64,000 nt of DNA from JASLDZ01 sp964244065 (GTDB taxonomy: Bacteria > Pseudomonadota > Alphaproteobacteria > Caulobacterales > Caulobacteraceae). Both the position numbers and the translations under genes were made by a program. Shown here piece after piece: positions 35,491 to 44,752 of the stretch. How positions within the stretch are numbered: the first letter of the stretch is position 1; each line of letters starts with the position of its first letter. The DNA is taken from the NCBI GenBank assembly GCA_964244065.1, contig CAXTHH010000001.1, positions 1 to 64,000 on the forward strand. Direction: 5' to 3'. The notes beneath the pieces were generated by a model. That model ran no database searches. It was not told the origin of the DNA and was given only the letters and a program-made list of their open reading frames with translations.

Positions 35491-38436
35491 CTAGCCCGCT
35501 CCGGCCGCCGCCCCGGTCTTCGCGGGCGGCGGCGTTCCGGCGTCCAGGTGGTCCCAGTTGAGGATGGCGTTGAAGCCGAGGCTGTAGGCGCCCTGCGTCT
35601 GCCAGCGCCAGAAGGGGCGGAGGGCGAACAGCACCATGTGGCCGCGCCCGTCCGGCACGTCGACCACCAGCGCCTTGCGGGCCAGCGCCTGGCCGCCGAC
35701 CAGGAGGCCGCTCAGTAGGATGTCGTCGCCGCGCTCGGGGAAGGCCATCACCGTCCGTGGGCGCTGCGTCGGCTCGGCGCCGCCAGTGCGCGAGGTGGGC
35801 AGGGCCGAGCCGAAGGTGGCGTTCACCTCGGCCGCGTCGCCGCCGGCGCCGGTGGCCCGGGCGGGCGCGGGCGGCTCGGCGGGGAAGGGCGAGATGCGAG
35901 GGAAGGACGCGTTGGGCGTGGTGTTCTGCGCCAGCTGGGCGCCGACCCCGCGCCCGCCGCCGCCGCCGAAGCCGCCGAACCCGCCCGCCGCCACGGTGAG
36001 CACCGGGGCCTCGTTGAAGTAGACGGGCAGCTCCTTGTCCGCATAGCCGTAGACGATGGGGCTGGCCGCGTCGGTGATCCGGCCGCGCATCACCGCGCCG
36101 CGCGTGTAGAGCTCGGGCGGCTGCGAGGTCGAGACGCCCGCCGCCACGCCGAAGTCGGCCAGCATCTGCACCGTGGAGCCGTCGCCGATCAGCGTGCCGC
36201 CGCCCTCCACGAACCGCTCCAGCGCCGCCAGGCCGTCCAGGCCCAGGCCGCCGCGGATGTCGTCCGTCTGGTCGAGCGCGCCCAGGTTCGGGGTCAGGGC
36301 CGTCTTGCGGTAGGGGATCGGGACCGCGCCGTTCCTGGCCACGCCCGTGATCTGCTCGCGCCCGCCGCCGCCGACGTTGGGGTATACGATCACGTCGAAG
36401 CGCTTGCGCAGGTCCTGCCCGCGCACGGTGGTGTCGGCCAGGTAGGTGTAGGGCACGCCGTAGCGGTCCAGCGCCGCGCGCCACCAGCCCTCGTCCTGCG
36501 TGCGCAGCCAGGAGTGCAGGTAGCCGATCCGCGGAACGGTGAGCTCGTGGCTCGCCACCGTCGGCGCGGTGGCCACCGCCTCGGCGCGCAGACCCAGCTC
36601 GGCCACCACGGGCTCCACGGACGCCCGGTCGGCCCCCGCGACGATGAAGGTTCCCGCGCCGTAGCGACGGCCGCCCGCCTCGAACGCCGCCTCCGCCGCC
36701 CGCATCCGCACCTTGGGCAGGCGGAAGCGCAGGGTGACGAGCGCGTTGTCGCCCGTGTGCTCGATCAGCAGGGTGGAGCCCGCGCCGGCCACCGCGCCGC
36801 GCGCCCGCGCCGCGCCCGTCACCGGCGTCATGGGCCGGGTGAGCACCGCCGGGTCCTTCACGGGCCGCAGGGTGACGTTGCGCATGTACTGCATGGTCCA
36901 GCCCGTGTCGTCGTAGGGGCGCGGGTTGGCGGCGGGGTAGTTCTGGACGGAGAAGTACATGTCGGCCAGCGTCCGGTACGGCTGGTCGGCGCGCACCACG
37001 TAGTCGCCCGCCGCGACGGAGACGCCGCCGGCGGTGAAGGCCGCGTCGGCGCGGTGCACCTCCAGCCCCTGGGCGCGCAGGTCGTCGATCATCTCGGCCA
37101 CGTTCACCCGGGCGCGCTGGGCGGCGGGGATGATCCAGGCGTTGACCGCGCCTGTGCGCCCGCCCTCCACGGCGTTGCGCGACTTCATGTAGTAGTTTTC
37201 GAGGTAGAGCTCGCGGTCGGTCGCCACCCGGTTCAGGGCGAACAGGATCGCCGACTCCTGGATGTTCACGTTGGCGCGCGGACCCCAGTCGATGGAGGGC
37301 AGGGGCGGGTTCGGCCGGTACCACTCGCGGCTGGTGGCGGTAGGGGCCAGGCGTAGGTCCTTCTGGTTGTCCGGCCCGTAGCTCTGCACCTCGTAGAAGC
37401 GGCCGAACCCGTTGTGGGTCATGGCGATCCAGAACAGGTAGTTGGGCACCCAGCCGTCGTAGAAGCCGCCGGTGAACACGCCGGGCACGCGGCGCTTGGT
37501 CATCTCGTTGACCTCGTGCTCGGCCAGCTGCCACCACTCGCCCGGCGCGATCGGGTCCAGCGAGGGGTTGTACGGGCCGGTGCCGGTGGAGGCGTAGAGG
37601 TAGCTCTGCGCCTCGTGCAGGTCGTGCAGCACGGTGGGCCGCCACTCCAGCACGCCGGCCGTGATGTTCTGCGTGAGCTTCAGGTACTGGCCCATGCCGT
37701 CGCGGTTGTTGTCGTGCGCGACGTACTTGCCCCAATACATGAGGGGCGGGCGCGGCTTGCCGGTCTTCTTGCCGTAGTAGAAGGTGTCGACCACCTTCTC
37801 GCGGCCGTCCACCTCCACCACCGGGGTGATGAAGGTGACCACGTTGTCGCGGATCTTCTGGATGAAGGGCGTTTCCTCCACGGCGAGGCGGAAGGCGAGC
37901 TCCATCAGCATCTCCGGCCCGCCGGTCTCGGGCGAGTGGATGCCGCTGGTCAGCCAGTAGAGCGGCTTGGCGGTCTTGATGATCGCCTTGGCCTCGTCGG
38001 GCGTGGTGCGGCGGGGGTCGCCCAGGCGGGCGAGGGCCGCCTTCTCCGCGTCCAGGCTCTTGAGGGTGGCCTTGTCGGCGATGGCGATGACAATCTGGTC
38101 GCGGCCTTCCTCGGTGGTCCCGAGCTTCCAGAGCTTCACCCGGGGCGAGGTGCGGGCCAGCTCCTCGTAGTAGCGCTGGATGTCCTTGGCGTAGGTCAGC
38201 TCGCCGGGCGTGCCGGGGATGCGGCCGAAGAACTTCAGCGGCGAGGGCACGGTGGCGGAGGCCGGCAGGTGGTCCACGAGCTCGGTGGTGATCCGCTTGT
38301 CGGTCAGATGCTGGGCGATCAGGCGGCCGTATTCGGCGTCCTGCGGCTGCGCGGGGGCCTGCGCCGCGGCGGGGGCGCCCAAGAGCGCCAGCCCGAGCGC
38401 CAGCGCGCCGCCGATCCGCGTGATCCTGCCCGTCAT
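35491..38436 (-). CDS. Secreted M14-family metallopeptidase, long form
   Basis: A 981-residue protein with a signal peptide (MTGRITRIGGALALGLALLG, cleaved after AAAQA). The zinc carboxypeptidase domain occupies about residues 70-400. The HxxE zinc ligands lie in SGIHSPETGG (His167, Glu170), with a third His in LHDLHEAQSYLY (271 or 274) and Asn/Arg substrate contacts near AHDNNRDGMGQY. A large C-terminal region of about 500 residues contains repeated beta-sandwich-like sequence and a Gly-rich stretch (GGFGGFGGGGGRGVG). It ends in a proline-rich tail. Such long M14 proteins are common in Caulobacterales and Bacteroidetes. The substrate is unknown, presumably extracellular peptides. Confidence 0.9.
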   Translation of the reverse strand: MTGRITRIGGALALGLALLGAPAAAQAPAQPQDAEYGRLIAQHLTDKRITTELVDHLPASATVPSPLKFFGRIPGTPGELTYAKDIQRYYEELARTSPRVKLWKLGTTEEGRDQIVIAIADKATLKSLDAEKAALARLGDPRRTTPDEAKAIIKTAKPLYWLTSGIHSPETGGPEMLMELAFRLAVEETPFIQKIRDNVVTFITPVVEVDGREKVVDTFYYGKKTGKPRPPLMYWGKYVAHDNNRDGMGQYLKLTQNITAGVLEWRPTVLHDLHEAQSYLYASTGTGPYNPSLDPIAPGEWWQLAEHEVNEMTKRRVPGVFTGGFYDGWVPNYLFWIAMTHNGFGRFYEVQSYGPDNQKDLRLAPTATSREWYRPNPPLPSIDWGPRANVNIQESAILFALNRVATDRELYLENYYMKSRNAVEGGRTGAVNAWIIPAAQRARVNVAEMIDDLRAQGLEVHRADAAFTAGGVSVAAGDYVVRADQPYRTLADMYFSVQNYPAANPRPYDDTGWTMQYMRNVTLRPVKDPAVLTRPMTPVTGAARARGAVAGAGSTLLIEHTGDNALVTLRFRLPKVRMRAAEAAFEAGGRRYGAGTFIVAGADRASVEPVVAELGLRAEAVATAPTVASHELTVPRIGYLHSWLRTQDEGWWRAALDRYGVPYTYLADTTVRGQDLRKRFDVIVYPNVGGGGREQITGVARNGAVPIPYRKTALTPNLGALDQTDDIRGGLGLDGLAALERFVEGGGTLIGDGSTVQMLADFGVAAGVSTSQPPELYTRGAVMRGRITDAASPIVYGYADKELPVYFNEAPVLTVAAGGFGGFGGGGGRGVGAQLAQNTTPNASFPRISPFPAEPPAPARATGAGGDAAEVNATFGSALPTSRTGGAEPTQRPRTVMAFPERGDDILLSGLLVGGQALARKALVVDVPDGRGHMVLFALRPFWRWQTQGAYSLGFNAILNWDHLDAGTPPPAKTGAAAGAG

Positions 38437-38498
38437 GCCCAACCCCCGTCGCCTCCCGCCAGCTAGGCGCGGGTGGCCGCGGGAGGCAAGGCCCGGGT

Positions 38499-39593
38499 TC
38501 AGGCGCGGGCGCGCCAGGCGGCGATCAGTTCGGCCTCGCGCGCAGGCTCCAGCCCCGCTTTCAGCTTGGCCTGGCGCTCGGCGGGCTCCGTCCTGAACCA
38601 GGCGAGCGTGTCGGCCGCGGTCGTCTCCAGCGGGCGGAAGGTCAGGCCGCGGCCGAGCGCGCGGGCGATGCTGCGCCGGCCGAAGCCTGCGCGCTCGCCG
38701 CGCCCGGGGACCCAGGCGGGCAGGTCGGCCCAGGGGCGCACCCTCTGCGCCTCCAGGAAGTCGGCCGAGGTCCACACGATCCGGGGATCGGCCTTCACGC
38801 CGCGGGCGGTGCGGGCCAGCATCTCGCGGGCGGGGAGCGGGCTTCGCGGGCCGGTGGCGTTGTAGGTCCCGAACGCGCGCTGCTCGCACATGCGGATCGT
38901 CCACTCGGCGATGTCGCGGGCGTCGATCACCTGACAGGGGTCGGAGCCGTCGCCCGGGCCCAGCACCTCGCCGCCGCGCGACAGGCGCACGGGCCAGTAG
39001 GTGTATCGGTCGGTGGGGTCGCCGGGGCCGACGAGCAGGCCCGGCCGGATGATGGTCACCGCCTCGCCGAACTGCCGGCGCGCCTCCGCCTCGCTCTGCG
39101 CCTTGAGCGGGCCGTAGAGCTCGGGGCCGGCCTTGCGCTCGGCCAGGGCGTCCGCGCCCGTGTAGGGGGCGAGCGGCCCCGTCTCGTCCTCCTCCGGCCT
39201 GGCGCTGGAGGCGTAGACGGAGATCGTGGAGATGAAGACGTAGTGCTTCACCCGGCCCTTCAGCGCCTGCCCGGCGTCGCGCACCCAGAAGGGCAGGGTG
39301 GTGGGGTTGTCGATGCACACGTCCCACTCGCGGCCGGCCAGCGCCTTGAGGTCGCCGGTGCTGCGGTCGCCGGTCAGCGCCTCGACCTTGCCGGGCCAGT
39401 CCATCGTCTCGCGACCGCGGTTGAACACGGTCACCTGGTGGCCGCGGGCGAGCGCGTAGCGGACCTGGTGCGGCCCCATGAAGCCGGTGCCGCCCAGGAT
39501 CAGGATGCGCAGCGGCTTGCGCGAGGCGGCGGCCAGCGCCGGCGTGGCGGCGAGGGGCAGGGCGGCGGCCCCGATCAGGGTGCGGCGGCGCAT
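38499..39593 (-). CDS. NAD-dependent epimerase/dehydratase-like protein with export signal
   Basis: A 364-residue extended short-chain dehydrogenase. The N terminus, MRRRTLIGAAALPLAATPAL, resembles a Tat-type signal. The Rossmann motif ILILGGTGFMG follows at about residue 29. A YxxxK pair occurs in YGPLKAQSE, and the mid-region VKHYVFISTISVYASS is typical of the family. Export of a nucleotide-dependent enzyme is unusual but recurs in this subgroup, which often sits near amidohydrolases or peptidases. It lies 62 bases upstream of the M14 gene on the same strand, so the two may be co-transcribed. The substrate is unknown. Confidence 0.87.
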   Translation of the reverse strand: MRRRTLIGAAALPLAATPALAAASRKPLRILILGGTGFMGPHQVRYALARGHQVTVFNRGRETMDWPGKVEALTGDRSTGDLKALAGREWDVCIDNPTTLPFWVRDAGQALKGRVKHYVFISTISVYASSARPEEDETGPLAPYTGADALAERKAGPELYGPLKAQSEAEARRQFGEAVTIIRPGLLVGPGDPTDRYTYWPVRLSRGGEVLGPGDGSDPCQVIDARDIAEWTIRMCEQRAFGTYNATGPRSPLPAREMLARTARGVKADPRIVWTSADFLEAQRVRPWADLPAWVPGRGERAGFGRRSIARALGRGLTFRPLETTAADTLAWFRTEPAERQAKLKAGLEPAREAELIAAWRARA

Positions 39594-39708
39594 GGTCGGG
39601 CTCCGGTGTTCGGCCGCCCACTCTAGGCCAGGCCCGGAGCAAACGGCAAAGGTCGAACTCGGGCCGCGCTTAAGGCTGTCTTCAGCGGCTTCGGGCGAGG
39701 CTGGGCGG

Positions 39709-41475
39709 ATGAGCTTCGTGTCCGCCGACCTCGGCGCCGCCCTCGCGCCGGTGGCGCAGCTGCGCCGCGAGCAGGCGCCCGTGCGCGCGGCCGGCGCGCT
39801 GACGGCGGGGCTGGCCTTCGCCGCGACCCTGCACCTGCCGTGGCTGTGGGCGTGGCTCGCGGCCTACGCGGGCGCGCAGGGGCTGGAGATCTGGGCCCTG
39901 TGGCCGTTCCGTCCCGGCCGCCCGACGCCCGGGCGGGCGCGCCGCCTCCTGGCGCTGATGGCGATCGCCGTCCTGGCGGGCGCGTTCGGCGCGCTGGCGC
40001 TGGCCCTCTGGCGCGGGCCCTCGCCGATCGGGCCGGCGGCGGCGGTGCTGCTGCTGGGGTCCGGCGTGCTGAACGTGCTGGCGACCTCGCGCGGCTGCTC
40101 GCCCGCCTTCGCCGCGGGGGCCGCGCCCTATCTGCTGCTCCTGCTCCTGCTGCCCTGGAGCGGCGGCGGCGCGCCCTCGCCGGCGTTGTCGGTCACCTTC
40201 GCGGCGGCGGTGATCGCCTGCGGGCTCACCCTCGGCGTGGTCTGGCGGGAGGCGCGCCGGGCGCAGCTGGGCGAGGCGGCGGCGCTGGAGGAGGCGCGGG
40301 CGGGCCAGGCCCGGGCGGTGGCCGCCTGGAGCGCCCAGCAGAGCTTCGTGGCCGCCGTCGGCCACGAGCTGCGCACGCCGCTGACCGCGCTGAGCGCCGC
40401 CGCGGCCACGCTGGAGCTGCGCGCCCTGACCTCGCAGACCCGGGCCACCGCCGGCCTGATCGGCGGCTCGGCCGAGCTGATGCGCCGCCTGCTCGACGAC
40501 CTGCTCGACCTCGCCAAGCTGGAGGCGGGGCGCATGGAGGTGGAGGCGCTGCCCATCGCCCCGCGCCGCCTGGTGCGCGACGCGGCCGAGCTGTGGCGCG
40601 GCGCGGCCGAGGCCAAGGGCGTGCGCCTCGTGCTGGAGGATGCGGACGTCCTGCCGGAGCGCGCCGCCGGCGACGCCCACCGGCTGCAGCAGCTGCTGAA
40701 CAACCTCCTCTCCAACGCCGTCAAGTTCACCCGGTCGGGCGAGGTGCGCCTGGCCTGCGCCGCCCGGACCGTGGACGGCGGCGGGTGCGAGGTCACGCTG
40801 GTGGTCACCGACACCGGGCGCGGCCTCACCGGGGCCGAGCTCGCCGCCCTGTTCACGCCCTTCGCCCAAAGGGACGCGGCCGTGTCGCGCGCGCACGGCG
40901 GCACGGGGCTGGGCCTGGCGGTCAGCCGGGAGCTGGCGCGCCTGATGGGCGGCGACCTCGTCGCCTACGCCGGCGCCGGCGGCCGGTTCGAGCTGCGTCT
41001 GCCGCTGGCCGCCGCGCCCGCCGGGACCGCCGCCGCGGCGGAACCGCCGGCGTCCGGCGAGGGCGCCCGCCTGCGCGTGCTGCTGGTGGAAGACAACGCG
41101 CTCGCCCGCCGCGCCGTGCAGGTGCTGCTGGAGTCCCTGGGCGCGGAGGTGGAGGTGGCCGAGGGCGGCGGCCCCGCGCTGGAGCGCCTGGCCGTCGCCC
41201 CCTTCGACCTCGTGGCGATGGACGTGAACATGCCGGGGCTGGACGGGCGGGAGACGTGCCGGCGGCTCCGCGCCACCCCCGGGCCGAACCGCGCCACGCC
41301 CGTGCTGGCGCTCACCGGGGAGACCGAGCCCGCGCAGGTGGCCGCCTGCCGCGCGGCGGGCATGGACGGGCACCTGGCCAAACCCGTCACCGCCGCCGGG
41401 TTGCAGGCCGCCGTGACGGCCGCCCTGGCCTCCGCCGAGGACCGGGCGAACGCGCCGCTGCGGGGCGTGGCCTGA
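39709..41475 (+). CDS. Hybrid sensor histidine kinase/response regulator
   Basis: A 588-residue membrane kinase from the ATG at 39709 (GAGG upstream). The N-terminal about 180 residues contain five or six transmembrane helices with no recognised ligand domain. HisKA follows with VGHELRTPLTALSA (phospho-His219). The HATPase has N box LLNNLLSNAVKFT, G1 DTGRGL and G2 GGTGLGLAVSREL. A receiver domain lies at about 460-580 with acidic pair VEDN, phospho-Asp505 in AMDVNMPGLDG, and Lys in LAKPV. No Hpt domain or output regulator is adjacent, so its phosphorelay partner is unknown. It is divergent from the epimerase gene. Confidence 0.92.
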   Translation: MSFVSADLGAALAPVAQLRREQAPVRAAGALTAGLAFAATLHLPWLWAWLAAYAGAQGLEIWALWPFRPGRPTPGRARRLLALMAIAVLAGAFGALALALWRGPSPIGPAAAVLLLGSGVLNVLATSRGCSPAFAAGAAPYLLLLLLLPWSGGGAPSPALSVTFAAAVIACGLTLGVVWREARRAQLGEAAALEEARAGQARAVAAWSAQQSFVAAVGHELRTPLTALSAAAATLELRALTSQTRATAGLIGGSAELMRRLLDDLLDLAKLEAGRMEVEALPIAPRRLVRDAAELWRGAAEAKGVRLVLEDADVLPERAAGDAHRLQQLLNNLLSNAVKFTRSGEVRLACAARTVDGGGCEVTLVVTDTGRGLTGAELAALFTPFAQRDAAVSRAHGGTGLGLAVSRELARLMGGDLVAYAGAGGRFELRLPLAAAPAGTAAAAEPPASGEGARLRVLLVEDNALARRAVQVLLESLGAEVEVAEGGGPALERLAVAPFDLVAMDVNMPGLDGRETCRRLRATPGPNRATPVLALTGETEPAQVAACRAAGMDGHLAKPVTAAGLQAAVTAALASAEDRANAPLRGVA

Positions 41476-41493
41476 GGCCGGCGCACGATCCGC

Positions 41494-41522
41494 TTGAGTC
41501 GGCGGCCCCGATCCCGTATAGG
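41494..41522 (+). promoter_or_regulatory. Probable sigma-70 promoter of rplJ-rplL
   Basis: TTGAGT at 41494-41499 and TATAGG at 41517-41522 with an exact 17-base spacer, immediately downstream of the kinase stop. Initiation would be near 41529, leaving a leader of about 255 bases before rplJ, as is common for genes under L10 autoregulation. Confidence 0.6.
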
Positions 41523-41528
41523 CGCGCC

Positions 41529-41783
41529 CTTCCGGCAGCGGGCCCGCCCGTCGCCGATCCTGTCCGAGAACCGCGGGCCGAGGCTGACGCCGAGGCTTAA
41601 TCATCGCGGGGAGACGTGGAGCGAACCGTTTCGATCGCCTGCCGCCGGGGCTCCCGGCGAGGGGCGACGGCCGGCATTCCTCGTGGACAGTTCCGACCCG
41701 CACGCTCCGTCGCAAGGCGGAGAGTGCGGCCGTTCGGCGTCCCGCAATTCCGCGGCCGTCGCTAGAGACTACGGAGTTCCGCA
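41529..41783 (+). promoter_or_regulatory. Long 5' leader of rplJ-rplL, probable L10 autoregulatory region
   Basis: About 255 untranslated bases between the promoter and rplJ. One clear hairpin is present: CCGCAC (41698-41703) with GTGCGG (41724-41729), extended after one mismatch by CTCCG/CGGAG around an 8-base loop. In enterobacteria the L10-L7/L12 complex binds the rplJ leader to repress translation. A similar role here is inference, and I could not match the known leader consensus. Confidence 0.45.
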
Positions 41784-42299
41784 ATGGACCGCGCACAGAA
41801 GGCCGAGTCGATCGAGACGCTCAAGGGCGTCTTCGCCTCCGCCGGCGCCGTGGTCGTGGCCCACTACTCGGGCCTGACCGTTGCGGAGATGACCGATCTG
41901 CGTGGCAAGCTCCGCAAGGAAGGGGCCACGCTCCAGGTGGTGAAGAACACCCTGGTCAAGAAGGCGCTCGACGGCGTCAACGGAGAGGCGGGCGACCGCC
42001 TGTTCACCGGCCCCGTCGCCATCGCCTTCGCGCCGGACCCTGTCTCCGCCGCCAAGGTGGCCACGGACTACGCCAAGACGAACGACAAGTTCGTCGTCCA
42101 GGGCGCGGTCATGGGCGCCACGGTGCTGGACGCGAAGGGCGTGGGGGCTCTGGCCACCCTGCCGTCGCTGGACCAGATCCGCGGCCAGCTCATCGGGCTT
42201 ATCCAGGCCCCGGCCACGAAGATCGCGGGTGTCGTGCAGGCTCCGGCCGCACAGCTCGCGCGCGTCTTCAACGCCTACGCCACCAAGGACGCGGCGTAA
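41784..42299 (+). CDS. rplJ: 50S ribosomal protein L10
   Basis: A 171-residue L10 that anchors L7/L12 dimers to the 23S rRNA GTPase-associated region. The N-terminal half is conserved (AQKAESIETLKGVFASAGAV, VAHYSGLTVAEMTDLRGKLR, TLQVVKNTLVKKAL), followed by GPVAIAFAPDPVSAAKV. The C-terminal helix (AQLARVFNAYATKDAA) is the L7/L12 binding spine. Length is normal. It is followed 60 bases later by rplL. rplK and rplA, which precede rplJ in many bacteria, are absent here and must lie elsewhere. Confidence 0.98.
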   Translation: MDRAQKAESIETLKGVFASAGAVVVAHYSGLTVAEMTDLRGKLRKEGATLQVVKNTLVKKALDGVNGEAGDRLFTGPVAIAFAPDPVSAAKVATDYAKTNDKFVVQGAVMGATVLDAKGVGALATLPSLDQIRGQLIGLIQAPATKIAGVVQAPAAQLARVFNAYATKDAA

Positions 42300-42359
42300 G
42301 CGCCCCGTCCGGTCACTCCGCACTCTGAACCTCAACCCTCGCACACAAGGACGCCGCAC

Positions 42360-42749
42360 ATGGCCGCCGACCTCTCCAAGATCGTGGACGACCTGTCCTC
42401 GCTGACCGTTCTCGAAGCCGCCGAACTCTCCAAGCTCCTCGAAGAGAAGTGGGGCGTCTCCGCCGCCGCTCCGATGGCGATGGCCATGCCCGCCGGCGGC
42501 GGCGCGGCCGCGCCCGCCGAGGCGGTCGAGGAGCAGACCGAGTTCACCGTCATCCTCACCTCGGGTGGCGACAAGAAGATCAACGTCATCAAGGAAGTGC
42601 GCTCGATCCGCACCGACCTCGGCCTGAAGGAGGCCAAGGACCTGGTCGACGGCGCGCCGCAACCCGTGAAGGAGAACGTCTCCAAGCAGGAAGCGGAAGA
42701 GATCAAGAAGAAGCTGGAAGACGCCGGCGCCAAGGTCGACATCAAGTAG
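42360..42749 (+). CDS. rplL: 50S ribosomal protein L7/L12
   Basis: A 129-residue stalk protein. The N-terminal dimerisation domain (LSKIVDDLSSLTVLEAAELS) is followed by an Ala/Gly/Met-rich hinge at about 38-60. The globular domain recruits elongation factors and contains EFTVILTSGGDKKINVIKEV, RSIRTDLGLKEAKDLVDGAP and EEIKKKLEDAGAKVDIK. AAGGA precedes the ATG. A strong hairpin terminator follows, so the transcript probably ends here rather than continuing into rpoB. Confidence 0.98.
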   Translation: MAADLSKIVDDLSSLTVLEAAELSKLLEEKWGVSAAAPMAMAMPAGGGAAAPAEAVEEQTEFTVILTSGGDKKINVIKEVRSIRTDLGLKEAKDLVDGAPQPVKENVSKQEAEEIKKKLEDAGAKVDIK

Positions 42750-42779
42750 GTCGGCCTCGGCTCCAGCCGAGACCTCCGC

Positions 42780-42811
42780 GAAGGGCCGCCCCGGCGACGG
42801 GGCGGCCCTTC
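42780..42811 (+). terminator. Hairpin terminator after rplL
   Basis: A perfect 13-base-pair stem, GAAGGGCCGCCCC (42780-42792) with GGGGCGGCCCTTC (42799-42811), around a 6-base loop. The run of T is short (CTTCTGC). Its position, 30 bases after rplL and before an unrelated accessory gene, supports a terminator. Confidence 0.8.
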
Positions 42812-42889
42812 TGCGTTCAGGGGCGGGGCGCACCGCCTGGCCCGAAATCCCGCCGCCCGACGCCTTTCTCCCAGAGCGGGGGAGCGGGC

Positions 42890-44749
42890 ATGGTCGGGCT
42901 GTCGGATGCGGGGCTGTACCAGCGCTCGCTGCTGGTGATGGAAGCTAACCTCCAGCGCGTGTCGAGCGCGCCCTACGGGTTGAAGACGCCCCAGCAGGCG
43001 CAGGCGCAGGCGCAGCGCACGCTGCAGCCGCCCTTCGTCACCTTCGCGTTCGACCTGCAGCAGAAGCTGTGGGTCGCGCGAGGCACCAACGCCGCCCTGG
43101 TGAAGGACATGATGGCGGCGGTTTCCGGCACGGCCCGAACCGAGAACGCCTCGTTGATCCTGGAGTCGCCCAAGGGCGACCTGATCGTCGATCAGTACTT
43201 CTATCGCGACGCGCCCAAGCACGCGGGCAAGGCCTTTCGCGGGATGCAGACACAGGTCCCAGGCCGCTACGCCTTCGAGACGTACTGGGAGCGGTATGAC
43301 GATCCCACGATCATGGCCCCGCTGGACCGGTTCATGGAGATGCTGGACCGGGCCACGCGCGCGCCCCGGCTCATGGCCATGATGCGCGAGCAGTTCGGCG
43401 GCATGGTCAGCATCGAAGCGCTGCTGATGTTCGGGGCGCCGCTACTCGCGCTGATGGGCGCGGAATTCGTCGGCGGAAAGATCTTCGCGCTGGCGGTGAC
43501 TCGGCTGCTTGGCCTCAATCAGCTGCTCTGCGATTTCGACTTCTACGCGCCGCGGCTGCCGCGGCTCTATGACCTCGTCAACAACGCCCGCGACCCCAAG
43601 GACCTGGAGGAGGGGGGCACGATCATCGCCGAGGTGCTGTGCCAGCTCCTGGTCGACATCGCCGCGCAGCTCGGCATCAAGATGCTCACCGAGGTGGCGA
43701 CGCGCCTGTTCCGCATGCTGATGAACCTTTCGGAAGGGCTCGCCACCCAGGCGCTGCGGGAGGCGGCGGGCCGCGCCGACAAGTACCTGCGCACCCACGG
43801 CTACAAGGGGCGCGAGCTGCTCAAGAACGCCGCGGACAGCCCGCTCGAGCCAGCCTCCATCTCCATGTACAAGCAGAGCTGCGTCAAGCAGCGTGAAATC
43901 CTGGTGGTGCGCGAGCCCGATGTTCTTCGATCCCTGTGGATCAAGGCGGTCCACGTCTACAACAACGCCAAGCCCATGTGGCTGAAAGCCAAGTCGAGCG
44001 CAGGCTGGCACGGTCTCGTCTGCCTCACGGAGGCGGAGGCGTTCGGGCTCAAGGGCAAGCACATGTCCACTCTCCAACAAGCCCCGGGCATGTTTGACCT
44101 CGGCAACTTCAAGGGCGTATCGCCCGAGATCGACGCGATCATCGCCGAGGGCCGGTATCGTGAGATGTACGACCTGCCTACCGACGGACGGGATTTCGGC
44201 GCGGCCATCGACTACGAGGCGACCGGCAAGAACAATGTGAACCTCAAGGGCCACAAGCTCGTCGATGCGGGCGAAGGGAAGTACATCATCGTCGACGCGC
44301 TAGGCCGGCCATACGTCTCCGACCTGGACCTCGCCACCCGCCAGCAGGTTGGAACCGCCCACGCGGGTGATCACATCCAGCCGCACGCGCCGCCGGGCCG
44401 CGCCGCCTCGCCCGAGGACAACATCATCGCCGAGTTCGACATGAACCAGATGTACTGGCAGGCGGGCGGCCACCCCTTCCACGCGCCCAACAACCACGGC
44501 GGCAAGACGGGCTCGGTGGGCTTTGAGATCGCCGGGCAGGCTATAGATGGAACGCGCGCAGCCGCCGGGCTGCCGCCCCAGAAGCGCTGGAAGCCCAAGG
44601 AGGCGGACGGAAGCTGGAAGAAGGAGCGGCTGATCGTCTTCTTGCCCGAATTAGTTGGCGGGCGCGTGGAGTCGAAGATGTACGCCTTCGACGGCTGGGG
44701 AGACTTCAAAAAGTTCGCGGAGCTGAACAACTTCGAGTTCCCCTGGTGA
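42890..44749 (+). CDS. Putative class II (CyaA/edema factor/ExoY-like) nucleotidyl cyclase toxin-like protein
   Basis: A 619-residue protein with a strong ribosome binding site (GGGGGAG, five bases before ATG) and no signal peptide. Residues 1-340 match nothing I know, and a hydrophobic stretch lies at about 171-203 (VSIEALLMFGAPLLALMGAE). From about residue 335 the order of motifs matches the anthrax edema factor/CyaA/ExoY cyclase fold. ILVVREPDVL resembles the FRPVN segment. Lys361 and Lys368 (KPMWLKAKSS) have the same seven-residue spacing and KSS context as the catalytic lysines of edema factor. PYVSDLDLA (Asp478, Asp480) matches the metal-binding TADYDLFA, NNHGG (534-538) the HG loop, and RLIVFLPE the following strand. 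The fit around the HG loop is weak. If active it would make cAMP, cGMP or another cyclic nucleotide. No immunity, secretion or chaperone gene is recognised nearby. Confidence 0.55.
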   Translation: MVGLSDAGLYQRSLLVMEANLQRVSSAPYGLKTPQQAQAQAQRTLQPPFVTFAFDLQQKLWVARGTNAALVKDMMAAVSGTARTENASLILESPKGDLIVDQYFYRDAPKHAGKAFRGMQTQVPGRYAFETYWERYDDPTIMAPLDRFMEMLDRATRAPRLMAMMREQFGGMVSIEALLMFGAPLLALMGAEFVGGKIFALAVTRLLGLNQLLCDFDFYAPRLPRLYDLVNNARDPKDLEEGGTIIAEVLCQLLVDIAAQLGIKMLTEVATRLFRMLMNLSEGLATQALREAAGRADKYLRTHGYKGRELLKNAADSPLEPASISMYKQSCVKQREILVVREPDVLRSLWIKAVHVYNNAKPMWLKAKSSAGWHGLVCLTEAEAFGLKGKHMSTLQQAPGMFDLGNFKGVSPEIDAIIAEGRYREMYDLPTDGRDFGAAIDYEATGKNNVNLKGHKLVDAGEGKYIIVDALGRPYVSDLDLATRQQVGTAHAGDHIQPHAPPGRAASPEDNIIAEFDMNQMYWQAGGHPFHAPNNHGGKTGSVGFEIAGQAIDGTRAAAGLPPQKRWKPKEADGSWKKERLIVFLPELVGGRVESKMYAFDGWGDFKKFAELNNFEFPW

Positions 44750-44752
44750 GGC

